A stretch of 64,000 nucleotides of DNA from Panulirus ornatus (lineage: Eukaryota; Arthropoda; Malacostraca; Decapoda; Palinuridae). The translations under genes were made by a program, and so were the position numbers. Within the stretch, counting starts at the first letter, position 1; every line of letters begins with the position of its first letter. The notes beneath the pieces were generated by a model. That model was not told the DNA's origin and made no database searches. It was given only the letters and a program-made list of their open reading frames with translations. The stretch is from contig NC_092248.1 of assembly GCF_036320965.1 (NCBI RefSeq), positions 25,701,820 to 25,765,819 on the forward strand, read 5' to 3'. Positions 11,460-26,626 of this stretch are shown here, in pieces.

Positions 11460-12370
11460 AAGAACTGTTTACTGTCTACATGATCCAAATGATCAAAAAA
11501 CCTAAAAATCTGTAATGAGATCACTTCTCACTTTCTTGTCTCTTGGAGAGGAACCATCTATGTTGCCTTCCCTCATATCTTGCCTATAAGTTACCATGGA
11601 TTTTGTCTTTGTCCTCATGAGAGTAGATCCAATCTTCTTCGATTTATAATTCCCTCATGAATTTTGCATCATCTGCAAACATATTCAAGTAGGATTCCTT
11701 ACCTTTTAGCAGGTTCATTGACAGATCAAACTGAGTAATGGTCAAAGAATAGACTTCTCCGGCACTTCACCTCTACAAAACCTCAACCCATTTTGAGGAA
11801 GGTACCTCTGACATGTATCCTTTGTTCCTTTCCACTCATGAAATCTTCTATCCATCGAAGGAATCGTCCCCTTACTTCTGCCTCGTTATCCAGCATCTTG
11901 ATCAGCCTTCCATGACTCGTTACACATAATGTTATTTTTTAAGTAATTTCTCCACTGTAGGAAGTCATCAATTTGCTTTCTGATCACCCTCTGCATAACC
12001 TCACAGACCACCTCGTTACAGAGACTGGTCGGCATCATAAATGGGATAACCCTTGCCTCTATTCTCTCACTTAGGAATTTATCTTTCAGCAACCACATCT
12101 TTAACAGTACTTCAGGAGATCGCTAGAGCATCTGCAAACATCCTCACCTCACCACATGGTAAAATCTCTTCGGGTAGTTGTGTGGGTCAGGTCCCTCTGG
12201 TATCCTGTTGATGTTCTTCTTGGGTATATCAATGTCTGAAAACCTCCTCCCGCCATTGTCCATCTCCCTAGTGTTGGGCTGTACAATTGTCCTCCAGTTT
12301 GATTAACTTACACTTGTCCTTTATTTCCCCATATCATCTACAACTCTTCACTCTCAGTACCTCAGTCTTA
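11460..12370 (-). pseudogene. Degenerate CR1/Jockey-type LINE reverse transcriptase
   Basis: Minus-strand translation, with frame changes, gives in order: MPTSLCNEVVCEVMQRVIRKQ (RPVSLTS..CKVMERIIRKQ-like, in the open stretch 11,886-12,098), a GRLIKMLDNEAEVRGRFLRWIEDFMSGKEQ-like stretch with its core FLRWIEDFMSGKEQ near 11,830-11,870, a damaged [13 protein letters not shown] motif B near 11,740-11,760, and MFADDAKFM-like motif C near 11,670. The first block has only partial match to the family pattern. This motif style ([15 protein letters not shown]) marks a LINE group separate from RTE-A. Stops are frequent, so it is a pseudogene. Confidence 0.72.
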
Positions 12371-12378
12371 TTGATTAT

Positions 12379-12396
12379 GTGTGTATATGTGTGTGT

Positions 12397-12436
<40 letters not shown>
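12379..12436 (+). repeat. (GT)n microsatellite
   Basis: TGTGTGT run with a few TATG interruptions at its left side. Confidence 0.97.
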
Positions 12437-12618
12437 TACTAGATAGTGTATATTTTTCATCATTCTCAATTTATGACGAACTCATTAATGAACAAACTGA
12501 AAATTTGAAAATGTTACTGCTTCTAGGTAGACATATAAAGTACCACTGCTTATATCAGGGAAACATTATCTCCATCATCCGACTGTGGAAAATTTGAATT
12601 TCATCTTCATACAGGACG

Positions 12619-12835
12619 ATGAATCGGAGGCGCACATTCAAACCAACAAGTTTGGCACAGCGTCTTAGTCTTGTATGGATGTGGTTGGAAGGAATTCCTA
12701 CCCAGGCAATAGCACATGAGCTGGGCACCAGCGTGACCACAGTCTGCCGATGGATAAGACGTTGGCAACGTGAGGGGAATGTTAACTCAAGACGTATGAC
12801 AAGGAAGAAGCAGATGATAAACAAAGAAAATATAC
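12619..12835 (+). CDS. Short helix-turn-helix ORF (exon or transposase remnant)
   Basis: From ATG 12,619 the frame reads MNRRRTFKPTSLAQRLSLVW at its N-terminus, then an HTH-like unit: a first helix over residues ~13-25, then TQAIAHELGTSVTTVCRWI (~28-46), then RRWQREGNVNSR. The pattern 'xxIAxELGTSVTTVxRWIRRW' is typical of homeodomain-like DNA-binding units at the N-termini of IS630/Tc1/pogo-type transposases and of host genes derived from them. No DDE catalytic region follows: the frame runs into the tandem array at 12,836. It may be one exon of a larger gene (no convincing donor picked) or a captured N-terminal fragment. Function unknown. Confidence 0.6.
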
Positions 12836-14506
12836 CTTATGTTCATAACATGGGTTATAATACTCCTACATCCTAATCTTATGTTCATAACATGGGTTAT
12901 AATACTCCTACATCCTAATCTTATGTTCATAACATGGGTTATAATACTCCTACATCCTATCTTATCTTCATAACATGGGTTATAATACTCCTACATCCTA
13001 ATCTTATGTTCATAACATGGGTTATAATACTCCTACATCCTATCTTATCTTCATAACATGGGTTATAATACTCCTACATCCTAATCTTATGTTCATAACA
13101 TGGGTTATAATACTCCTACATCCTAATCTTATGTTCATAACATGGGTTATAATACTCCTACATCCTAATCTTATGTTCATAACATGGGTTATAATACTCC
13201 TACATCCTAATCTTATGTTCATAACATGGGTTATAATACTCCTACATCCTAATCTTATGTTCATAACATGGGTTATAATACTCCTACATCCTAATCTTAT
13301 GTTCATAACATGGGTTATAATACTCCTACATCCTAATCTTATGTTCATAACATGGGTTATAATACTCCTACATCCTAATCTTATGTTCATAACATGGGTT
13401 ATAATACTCCTACATCCTAATCTTATGTTCATAACATGGGTTATAATACTCCTACATCCTAATCTTATGTTCATAACATGGGTTATAATACTCCTACATC
13501 CTATCTTATCTTCATAACATGGGTTATAATACTCCTACATCCTATCTTATGTTCATAACATGGGTTATAATACTCCTACATCCTATCTTATCTTCATAAC
13601 ATGGGTTATAATACTCCTACATCCTATCTTATCTTCATAACATGGGTTATGATACTCCTACATCCTATCTTATGTTCATAACATGGGTTATAATACTCCT
13701 ACATCCTATCTTATGTTCATAACATGGGTTATAATACTCCTACATCCTATCTTATCTTCATAACATGGGTTATAATACTCCTACATCCTATCTTATGTTC
13801 ATAACATGGGTTATAATACTCCCACATCCTATCTTATGTTCATAACATGGGTTATAATACTCCTACATCCTATCTTATCTTCATAACATGGGTTATAATA
13901 CTCCTACATCCTATCTTATCTTCATAACATGGGTTATAATACTCCTACATCCTATCTTATCTTCATAACATGGGTTATAATACTCCTACATCCTATCTTA
14001 TGTTCATAACATGGGTTATAATACTCCTACATCCTATCTTATCTTCATAACAAGGGTTATAATACTCCTACATCCTATCTTATCTTCATAGCATGGGTTA
14101 TGATACTCCCACATCCTATGTTCATAACATGGGTTATGATACTCCCACATCCTAATCTTATGTTCATAACATGGGTTATAATACTCCTACATCCTATCTT
14201 ATCTTCATAGCATGGGTTATGATACTCCCACATCCTATGTTCATAACATGGGTTATGATACTCCCACATCCTAATCTTATGTTCATAACATGGGTTATAA
14301 TACTCCTACATCCTAATCTTATGTTCATAACATGGGTTATAATACTCCTACATCCTAATCTTATGTTCATAACATGGGTTATAATACTCTTACATCCTAA
14401 TCTTATGTTCATAACATGGGTTATAATACTCTTACATCCTAATCTTATGTTCATAACATGGGTTATAATACTCTTACATCCTAATCTTATGTTCATAACA
14501 TGGGTA
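12836..14506. repeat. Minisatellite, 42/41/36-bp units, ~40 copies
   Basis: The unit contains ACATGGGTTATAATACTCCT, then ACATCC(T)AATCTTATGTTCATA. Units with 'CCTAATCTTATGTTC' are 42 bp; units with 'CCTATCTTATCTTC' or 'CCTATCTTATGTTC' are 41 bp; a few near 14,108 and 14,228 are 36 bp. A pure 42-bp run at about 13,070-13,500 is open in both directions because 42 is divisible by 3. The last three to four full units carry CTCTTACATCC instead of CTCCTACATCC, a sign of local homogenisation. Confidence 0.97.
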
Positions 14507-14576
14507 GTAGTGATGCAGGGAACTAACATGGTAATATTGGGAGTAGTGATGCAGGGAACTAACATGGTAATATCTT
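14507..14576. repeat. 36-bp repeat, two copies
   Basis: GTAGTGATGCAGGGAACTAA followed by CATGGTAATAT occurs twice directly after the minisatellite. Confidence 0.9.
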
Positions 14577-15180
14577 CCTTCAAACTGATAAAAACTACAA
14601 TAACAAATAATTGTTTCCAAGCAAACTGCTCAGGCTAAATATCTAAATTGTCAGGACTTCATTGCCGTCCATAGAGAATCAGTTTAAGAGAACCTGAGTT
14701 GATTTTTTGTATCATAATGAAGCCACTCGATCCTTACCGATGGCATTAGAATAGTTAATATGGATCACCATAGCTGGTGAGGGTCACACACCACACTACA
14801 GGATCACACACACGTTAGGGAATAATACTTTGCTTCGAACGAGGATATTTAGGTATTTGTCCTCACTGATGACATTTACCTGCGAATATCATATGAATAT
14901 CGGAATGTGATATCCATATCGGAATATCACATCCATATTGGAGTATGACATCCATACCGGAATATCATTCACATTGTGAAAAATTCATCAACTTATTAAA
15001 TGGTCTCAGTCCACTGCCGTGTATAGTTTCATTATCCTCCGCCCACCATGTCCAGTTTAAGACATCACGTAAATGTATTGGCTTACAATTAAACCAAATT
15101 GTTTGACGTAATGACGAAATCTATCCAAACATAAACCGTTTGTTTTGCAAGAGTTCCAGCAATAGATATGGAAAGTGATG

Positions 15181-15184
<4 letters not shown>
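14577..15184. other. Unassigned sequence with a small ~19-bp repeat
   Basis: No gene recognised. Positions 14,889-14,968 hold about four diverged copies of a 19-bp unit like ATCGGAATATCACATCCAT. Confidence 0.6.
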
Positions 15185-15224
<40 letters not shown>

Positions 15225-15248
15225 AACACACACACACATAAACACCCA

Positions 15249-15297
<49 letters not shown>

Positions 15298-15317
15298 ACA
15301 CACACACACGCACAAAA
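15185..15317. repeat. (CA)n microsatellite
   Basis: Long CA run interrupted by GAAA near 15,223 and by CATAAACACCCAGA near 15,240. Confidence 0.98.
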
Positions 15318-15447
15318 AAACAGGGTATTCAACTTCTTACTATCATGACCTCTTAAATCTGTAACACCTCGATATTGTAATTTCAACCGGATGGCTCCTC
15401 CTTAGTTAAATAAACCGAATCATTATAATTCAAATTTTGCACGCAAG

Positions 15448-16640
15448 ATGATGATACAGCGCTGGTGGCTGATTCATGTGAGAAACTGCAGAAGCTGGTG
15501 ACTGAGTTTGGTAAAGTGTGTGAAAGAAGAAAGTTAAGAGTAAATGTGAATAAGAGGAAGGTTATTAGGTACAGTAGGGTTGAGGGTCAAGGCAATTGGG
15601 AGGTAAGTTTGAATGGAGAAAAACTGGAGGAAGTAAAGTGTTTTAGATATCTGGGAGTGGATCTGGCAGCGGATGGAACCATGGAAGCGGAAGTGAATCA
15701 TAGGATGGAGGAGGGGGCGAAAATCCTGGGAGCCTTGAAGAATGTGTGGAAGTCGAGAACATTATCTCGGAAAGCAAAAATGAGTATGTTTGAAGGAATA
15801 GTGGTTCCAACAATGTTGTATGGTTGCGAGGCGTGCGCAGGAGGATGGATGTGCTGGAAATGATATGTTTGACGACAATGTGTGGTGTGAGGTGGTTTGA
15901 TCGAGTAAGTAATGTAAGGGTAAGAGAGATGTGTGGAAATAAAAAGAGTGTTGTTGAGAGAGCAGAAGAGGGTGTTTTGAAATGGTTTGGGCACATGGAG
16001 AGAATGAGTGGGGAAAGAATGACCAAGAGGATATATGTGTCGGAGGTGGAGGGAACGAGAAGTGGGAGACCAAATTGGAGGTGGAAAGATGGAGTGAAAA
16101 AGATTTTGTGTCATCGGGGCCTGAACCAGCAGGAGGGTGAAAGGCGGGGAAGGAATAGAGTGAATTGGATTGATGTGGTATAACGGGGTCGACGTGCTGC
16201 CAATGGATTAAATCAGGACATGTGAAGAGTCTGGGGTAAGCCATGGAAAGTTGTGTGGGGCCTGGATATGGAAAGGGAGCTGTGGTTTCGGGCATTATTG
16301 CACGACAGCTAGAGACTGAGTGTGAATGAATGTGGCCTTTGTTGTCTTTTCCTAGCGCTACCTCGCACACATGAGGGGGGAGGGGGATGTTATTCCATGT
16401 CTGGCGAGGTGGCGATGGGAATGAATAAAGGCAGATAGTTTGAACTGTATGCATGTGTATATATGTATATGTCTGTGTGTGTATATGTATGTGTACATTG
16501 AGATGTATGGATATGTATATTTGCGTGTGTGGACGTGTATGTATATACATGTGTATGGGGGTGGGTTGAGCTATTTTCTTTCGTCTGTTTCCTTGCGCTA
16601 CCTCGCAAACGCGGGAGTCAGCGACAAAGTATAATAAAAT
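15448..16640 (+). mobile_element. RTE-A LINE copy, 5'-truncated at the FADD box, long 3' UTR
   Basis: Starts inside RT motif C (GATGATACAGCG) directly in unique sequence, without a 5' (TA)n. The open frame 15,465-15,863 covers motifs D and E. A ~19-bp loss at ~15,836 removes GLAMDRV-type residues and shifts the frame; the second frame 15,824-16,183 ends at a TAA where the consensus has Tyr. The long 3' UTR (16,184-16,640) has both stem-loops. Confidence 0.94.
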
Positions 16641-16664
16641 ATATATATTTATTTAGCATTTATT
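16641..16664. repeat. Short TA-rich joint
   Basis: ATATATTTATTTAG-like AT-rich joint between two tail-to-tail copies. The (TA)n is nearly absent here. Confidence 0.75.
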
Positions 16665-18373
16665 TTGCTTTGTCGCTGTCTCCCGCTTTAGCGAGGTAGT
16701 GCAAGGAAACAGACGAAAGAATGGCACAACCCACCCACATACACATGTATATACATCCACGTAGAAACATGAACATATACATACCTATACATCTCAACGT
16801 ATACATATACATACATACATAGACGTATACATATATACACAAGTACATACTTCATACTGTCTGCACTTATTCATTCCCGTCGCCATCCTACCACACATGA
16901 AATGAAGACCCCTTCCCCCGCATGTGCACGAGGTAGCGCTAAGATGGCAACAAAGGCAACATTCGTTCACACTCAGTCTCTAGGTGTCATGTATAATGCA
17001 CTGACACCACAGCTCCCTTTCCACATCCCGGTCCCACAGAATTTTCCATGGTTTACCCCAGACGCTTCACATGCCCTGGTTCAATCCACTGACAGCACGT
17101 CGACCCCGGTATACCATATCGTTCCAATTCACCCTATTCCTTGCACACCTTTCACCCTCCTGCATGTTCAGGCCCCGATCATTCAAAATCTTTTTCACTC
17201 CATCTTTCCTCCTCCAATTTGGTCTCCCACCTCTCCTCGTTCCCTCCACCTTTGACACATATGTATTCTTTGTCAATCTTTCCTCACTCATTCTCTCCAT
17301 GTGACCAAACCATTTCAAAACACCCTCTTCTGATATCTCAACCACACTCTTTTTATTACCACACATCTCTCTTACCCTTACGTTACTTTCTCGATCAGAC
17401 CACCTAACACCACATATTGTCCTCAAACATCTCATTTCCAGCACATCCACCCTCCTGCGCACAACTCTATCTATAGCCGTCTCGCAACCATATAACATTG
17501 TTGGAACCACTATTCCTTCAAACATACCCATTTTTGCCTTCCTAGATAACGTTCTCGAATTCCACACATTTTCCAACGCTCCCACAAATTTCGCCCCCTC
17601 CCCCACCCTATGATTCACTTCCTCTTCCCTGGTTCCATCCGCTGCCAAATCCACTCCCAGATATCTAAAACACTTCACTTCCTCCAGTTTTTCTCCATTC
17701 AAACTCACCTCCCAATTAACTTGTCCCTCAACCCTACTGTACCTAGTAACCTTGCTCTTATTCACATTTACTCTCAGCTTTCTTCTTTCACACACTTTAC
17801 CAAACTCAGTCACCAGCTTCTGCAGTTTCTCACATGAATCAGCCACTAGCGATGTATCATGAGCGAACAACAACTGACTCACTTCCCAGGCTCTCTCATC
17901 CACAACAGACTGCATACTGCCCCTCTTTCCAAAACTCATGCATTTACCTCCCTAAAAACCCAATCCATAAACAAATTAAACAACCATGGAAACATCACGC
18001 ACCCCTGCAGCAAACGAAAATTAACATTAGAACTAATCACTTTCCTCTCTTCCTACAGGTACACATACCTTAACTCCTCGATAAAAAACTTTTCACTGCT
18101 TTTAACAACATGCCTCCCACACAATATATTCTTAATACCTTCCATAGAGCATCTCTATCAACTCTATCATATGCCTTCTCCAGATCCGAAAATGATATAT
18201 ACAAATCCATTTGCTTTTCTAAGTATTTCTCTCATACATTCCTCAAAGCAAACATCTGATCCACAAATCTTTTATTCTCCCTAAAATTTAATGATACTCT
18301 CTCTCCCAAATTCTAATTTGCCCTCTTTCTCATCTCTTGCACCTTTCTCTTGACCCTTCCCTTCTCGTATTTT
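16665..18373 (-). mobile_element. RTE-A LINE copy, internally deleted, long 3' UTR
   Basis: Minus strand: long 3' UTR 16,665-17,066, then RT. At ~18,268 the sequence jumps from the [12 protein letters not shown] block to the SLNFRENKKMFWKE-type block, a deletion of about 600 bp, and ends at ~18,373. There it meets the start of a plus copy head to head. Confidence 0.92.
17067..17939 (-). CDS. RTE-A RT C-terminal fragment, open 290-codon frame
   Basis: Open from just after motif B to the original stop, ending YRGRRAVSGLNQGM. The FADD box reads FAHD (LLFAHDTSL), so one catalytic aspartate of motif C is replaced by histidine and the RT could not be active. GRPNWRRKDGVKK replaces the usual WRWKD. 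Upstream the frame breaks near 17,940. Element fragment. Confidence 0.85.
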   Translation of the reverse strand: MSFGKRGSMQSVVDERAWEVSQLLFAHDTSLVADSCEKLQKLVTEFGKVCERRKLRVNVNKSKVTRYSRVEGQVNWEVSLNGEKLEEVKCFRYLGVDLAADGTREEEVNHRVGEGAKFVGALENVWNSRTLSRKAKMGMFEGIVVPTMLYGCETAIDRVVRRRVDVLEMRCLRTICGVRWSDRESNVRVREMCGNKKSVVEISEEGVLKWFGHMERMSEERLTKNTYVSKVEGTRRGGRPNWRRKDGVKKILNDRGLNMQEGERCARNRVNWNDMVYRGRRAVSGLNQGM

Positions 18374-18374
18374 A

Positions 18375-19535
18375 GCTTTCTAATGGGGAAACTGAAGAAG
18401 GAGTCACGCAAGGACTGCTCATCCTCCTCGAAGGCTCAGATTGCGGTGTCTCAATTTTTGAGGATATAACCAAGATGATAAAAAAGGAGAAATAGTAAGT
18501 ATGTTTGAGGAAAGGAACCTGGATGGCTTGGCTCTGAGTGAAACGAAGCTCAAGGTTAAAGGGGAAGAGTGGTTTGGGAATGTCTTGGGAATAAAGTCAG
18601 GGGTTATTGAGAGGACGAGAGCAAGGGAAGGAGTAGCACTACTCCTGAAACAGCAGTGGTGGAAGTATGTGATAGAGTGTAAGAAATTAAACTCTATATT
18701 GATATGGGTAAACTGAAAGTAGATGGAGAGAGATAGGTGATTATTGGTTCATATGCACCCGGGCATGAGAAGAAAGTGTTTTGGGAGCTGCTGAGTGAGC
18801 ATGTTAGTAGTTTTGATCCACGAGACTGAGATATAGTGATGGGTGATTTGAATGCAAAGGTGAGTAATGTGGCAGTTGAGGGAACAATTGGTGTACATGG
18901 GGTGTTCAGAGTTGTAAATGGATATGGTGAAGAGCTTGTATATTTATGTGATGAAAAAACTCTGGTGATTGGGAATACCTGTTTTAAAAAGAAAGATATA
19001 CATAAGTATACGTATGGAAGTAGGAGAGATGGCGAGAGAGCGTTATTGGATTACGTGGTAATTGATAGGCGCGCGAAAGAGAGACTTTTGGATCTTAATG
19101 TGCTGAGAGGTGCAACTGGAAGGATGTCTGATCATGATCTTGTGGAGGCGAAAGTGAAGGCTTGTAGACGTTTTCAGAAAACGAGAAAGAATATTGGGGT
19201 GAAGAGAGTGGTGAGAGTAAGTGAGATTGGGAAGGAGACTTGTGTGAGGAAGTGCAAGGAGAAACTGAGTACAAAATGAAAAAAGGTGAGAACAAAGGAC
19301 GTAAGGGGAGTGGGGGAGGAATGGGATGTATTTAGTGAAGTAGTAATGGCTTGCGCAAGACATTCTTCTGGCATGAGAAGCGTGGGAGGTGGGCAGATTA
19401 TTAGAAAGGGTAGAGAGTGGTAGGATGAAGAAGTAAGATTATTACTGAAAGAGAAGAGAAAGGCATTTAGACGATTTTTGCAGGGAAATGATTCAAATGA
19501 CAGTGAGATGTATAAAACAAAGGCAGGAAGACAAG
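18375..19535 (+). mobile_element. RTE-A LINE copy, endonuclease part only
   Basis: Starts about 13 nt before the ORF start (CTTTCTAATGGGG) without the rest of the 5' UTR. An extra G after ATGGG puts the start out of frame with the endonuclease. Frames 18,501-18,716 (LALSETKL) and 18,836-19,279 (MGDLNAKV, LLDYVVIDRRAKE, MSDHDLVEAKV) carry the endonuclease motifs; the usual SDHY is SDHD. The copy ends at ~19,535 in the basic linker. Confidence 0.93.
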
Positions 19536-19560
19536 ATATATATTCATTTTATATATCTAT

Positions 19561-23404
<3,844 letters not shown>

Positions 23405-23508
23405 ATCCCTGGGGATAGGGGATTAAGAATACTTCCCACGTATTCCCTGCGTGTCGTAGAAGGCGACTAAAAGGGGAGGGAGCGGGGGGCTGGAAATCCT
23501 CCCCTCTC

Positions 23509-23546
<38 letters not shown>

Positions 23547-23649
23547 CCAAAAGAAGGAACAGAGGGGGCCAGGTGAGGATATTCCAAAAAAGGCCCAATC
23601 CTCTGTTCTTAACGCTACCTCGCTAACGCGGGAAATGGCGAATAGTTTG

Positions 23650-23666
<17 letters not shown>
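23405..23666 (+). mobile_element. RTE-A-derived SINE-like element, full copy
   Basis: Starts CCCTGGGGATAGGGG, continues with the GTGTCGTAGAAGGCGACTA block, a T-run, TTTCCAAAAGAAGGAACAGA, GGCCCAATCCTCTGTTCTTA, then CGCTACCTCGCTAACGCGGG and an A-tail. No open frame. The 5' half resembles the RTE-A 5' UTR and ORF start, and the 3' end resembles the RTE-A terminal stem-loop (here 23,619-23,632). Confidence 0.9.
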
Positions 23667-23683
<17 letters not shown>

Positions 23684-23686
23684 TAT

Positions 23687-24834
<1,148 letters not shown>

Positions 24835-26298
24835 CCGCTGTCTCCCGCGTTTGCGAGGTAGCGCAAGGAAACAGACGAAAGAAATGGCCCAACCCACCCC
24901 CATACACATGTATATACATACATGTCCACACACGCAAATATACATACCTACACAGCTTTCCATGGTTTACCCCAGACGCTTCACATGCCGATTCAATCCA
25001 CTGACAGCACGTCAGCCCCGGTATACCACATCGATCCAATTCACTCTATTCCTTGCCCTCCTTTCACCCTCCTGCATGTTCAGGCCCCAATCACACAAAA
25101 TCTTTTTCATTCCATCTTTCCACCTCCAATTTGGTCTCCCACTTCTCCTCGTTCCCTCCACCTCCGACACATATATCCTCTTGGTCAATCTTTCCTCACT
25201 CATTCTCTCCATGTGCCCAAACCATTTCAAAACACCCTCTTCTGCTCTCTCAACCACGCTCTTTTTATTTCCACACCTCTCTCTTACCCTTACGTTACTT
25301 ACTCGATCAAACCACCTCACACCACACATTGTCCTCAAACATCTCATTTCCAGCACATCCACCCTCCTGCGCACAACTCTATCCATAGCCCACGCCTCGC
25401 AACCATACAACATTGTTGGAACCACTATTCCTTCAAACATACCCATTTTTGCTTTCCGAGATAATGTTCTCGACTTCCACACATTCTTCAAGGCTCCCAG
25501 GATTTTCGCCCCCTCCCCCACCCTATGATCTACTTCCGCTTCCATGGTTCCATCCGCTGCCAGATCCACTCCCAGATATCTAAAACACTTTACTTCCTCC
25601 AGTTTTTCTCCATTCAAACTTACCTCCCAATTGACTTGACCCTCAACCCTACTGTACCTAATAACCTTGCTCTTATTCACATTTACTCTTAACTTTCTTC
25701 TTTCACACACTTTACCAAACTCAGTCACCAGTTTCTGCAGTTTCTCACATGAATCAGCCACCAGCGCTGTATCATCAGCGAACAACAACTGACTCACTTC
25801 CCAAGCTCTCTCATCCACAACAGACTTCATACTTGCCCCTCTTTCCAAAACTCTTGCATTCACCTCCCTAACAACCCCATCCATAAACAAATTAAACAAC
25901 CATGGAGACATCACACACCCCTGCCGCAAACCTATATTCACTGAGAACCAATCACCTTCCTCTCTTCCTACACGTACACATGCCTTGCATCCTCGACAAA
26001 ATCTTTTCACTGCTTCTAACAACTTGCCTCCCACACCATATATTCTTAATACCTTCCACAGACCATCTCTATCAACTCTATCATATGCCTTCTCCAGATC
26101 CATAAATGCTACATACAAATCCATTTGCTTTTCTAAGTATTTCTCACATACATTCTTCAAAGCAAACACCTGATCCACACTTCCTCTACCACTTCTGAAA
26201 CCACACTGCTCTTCCCCAATCTGCTGCTCTGTACATGCCTTCATCCTCTCAATCAATACCCTCCCATATAATTTACCAGCAATACTCAACAAACTTAT
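24835..26298 (-). mobile_element. RTE-A LINE copy, 5'-truncated, short 3' UTR, open RT frame
   Basis: Minus strand from the SLLSIAGKLYG block to the short 3' UTR. 5'-truncated at a TATAAG site of the element, where the flanking (TA) begins. Confidence 0.95.
25012..26292 (-). CDS. RTE-A RT, open 426-codon frame (fragment)
   Basis: Uninterrupted. It contains [16 protein letters not shown] (~45-60), motif [10 protein letters not shown] (~81-89), motif [14 protein letters not shown] (~140-152), motif C FADD (~189-192), the [11 protein letters not shown] and CFRYLGVDL blocks, GHMERM and [13 protein letters not shown]. It ends YRG-TGA. The palm and C-terminal domain are complete, but endonuclease, linker and RT fingers are missing, so no genuine start. 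The intact frame points to recent insertion. Confidence 0.87.
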   Translation of the reverse strand: MLSIAGKLYGRVLIERMKACTEQQIGEEQCGFRSGRGSVDQVFALKNVCEKYLEKQMDLYVAFMDLEKAYDRVDRDGLWKVLRIYGVGGKLLEAVKRFCRGCKACVRVGREEGDWFSVNIGLRQGCVMSPWLFNLFMDGVVREVNARVLERGASMKSVVDERAWEVSQLLFADDTALVADSCEKLQKLVTEFGKVCERRKLRVNVNKSKVIRYSRVEGQVNWEVSLNGEKLEEVKCFRYLGVDLAADGTMEAEVDHRVGEGAKILGALKNVWKSRTLSRKAKMGMFEGIVVPTMLYGCEAWAMDRVVRRRVDVLEMRCLRTMCGVRWFDRVSNVRVRERCGNKKSVVERAEEGVLKWFGHMERMSEERLTKRIYVSEVEGTRRSGRPNWRWKDGMKKILCDWGLNMQEGERRARNRVNWIDVVYRG

Positions 26299-26308
26299 AT
26301 ATATATAT

Positions 26309-26546
26309 TTCCTTTTTTTAAAGTATTCGCCATTTCCCGCGCCAGCGAGGTTGTGTTAAGAACAGAGGACCGGGCCCCTGGGGGAACAACCTCACCTAGC
26401 CCCTTTCTCTGTTCCTTGTTTTGGAAAATTAAAAAAAAAAACGAAAGGGGAGGATTTCCAACCCCCGCTCCCTCCCCTTTTAGTTGCTTCATACGACACG
26501 CAGAGAATACGTGGGAAGTATTCTTTCTCCCCTAACCCCAGGGATA
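26309..26546 (-). mobile_element. RTE-A-derived SINE-like element, full copy
   Basis: Minus orientation, 3' T-run near 26,312-26,320, stem-loop near 26,335-26,350 (CCCGCGCCAGCGAGG, mutated loop), and 5' terminus CCCCAGGGATA at ~26,546. A few base differences from the other copies (GGGCCCCTGGGGGAACAACC segment). Confidence 0.9.
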
Positions 26547-26548
26547 AC

Positions 26549-26550
<2 letters not shown>

Positions 26551-26624
<74 letters not shown>
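26551..26624. repeat. (TA)n tract
   Basis: Pure TA repeat between a SINE 5' end and a truncated RTE-A copy. Confidence 0.97.

Positions 26625-26626
<2 letters not shown>

Noticed and set aside
13017..13517. 166-codon + and 144-codon - frames in the 42-bp array
   Set aside because: Same cause: unit length divisible by 3. The frames end as soon as 41-bp units appear.
12836..14506. CRISPR-like array
   Set aside because: Units are contiguous variants of one sequence with no unique spacers, and the genome is eukaryotic.
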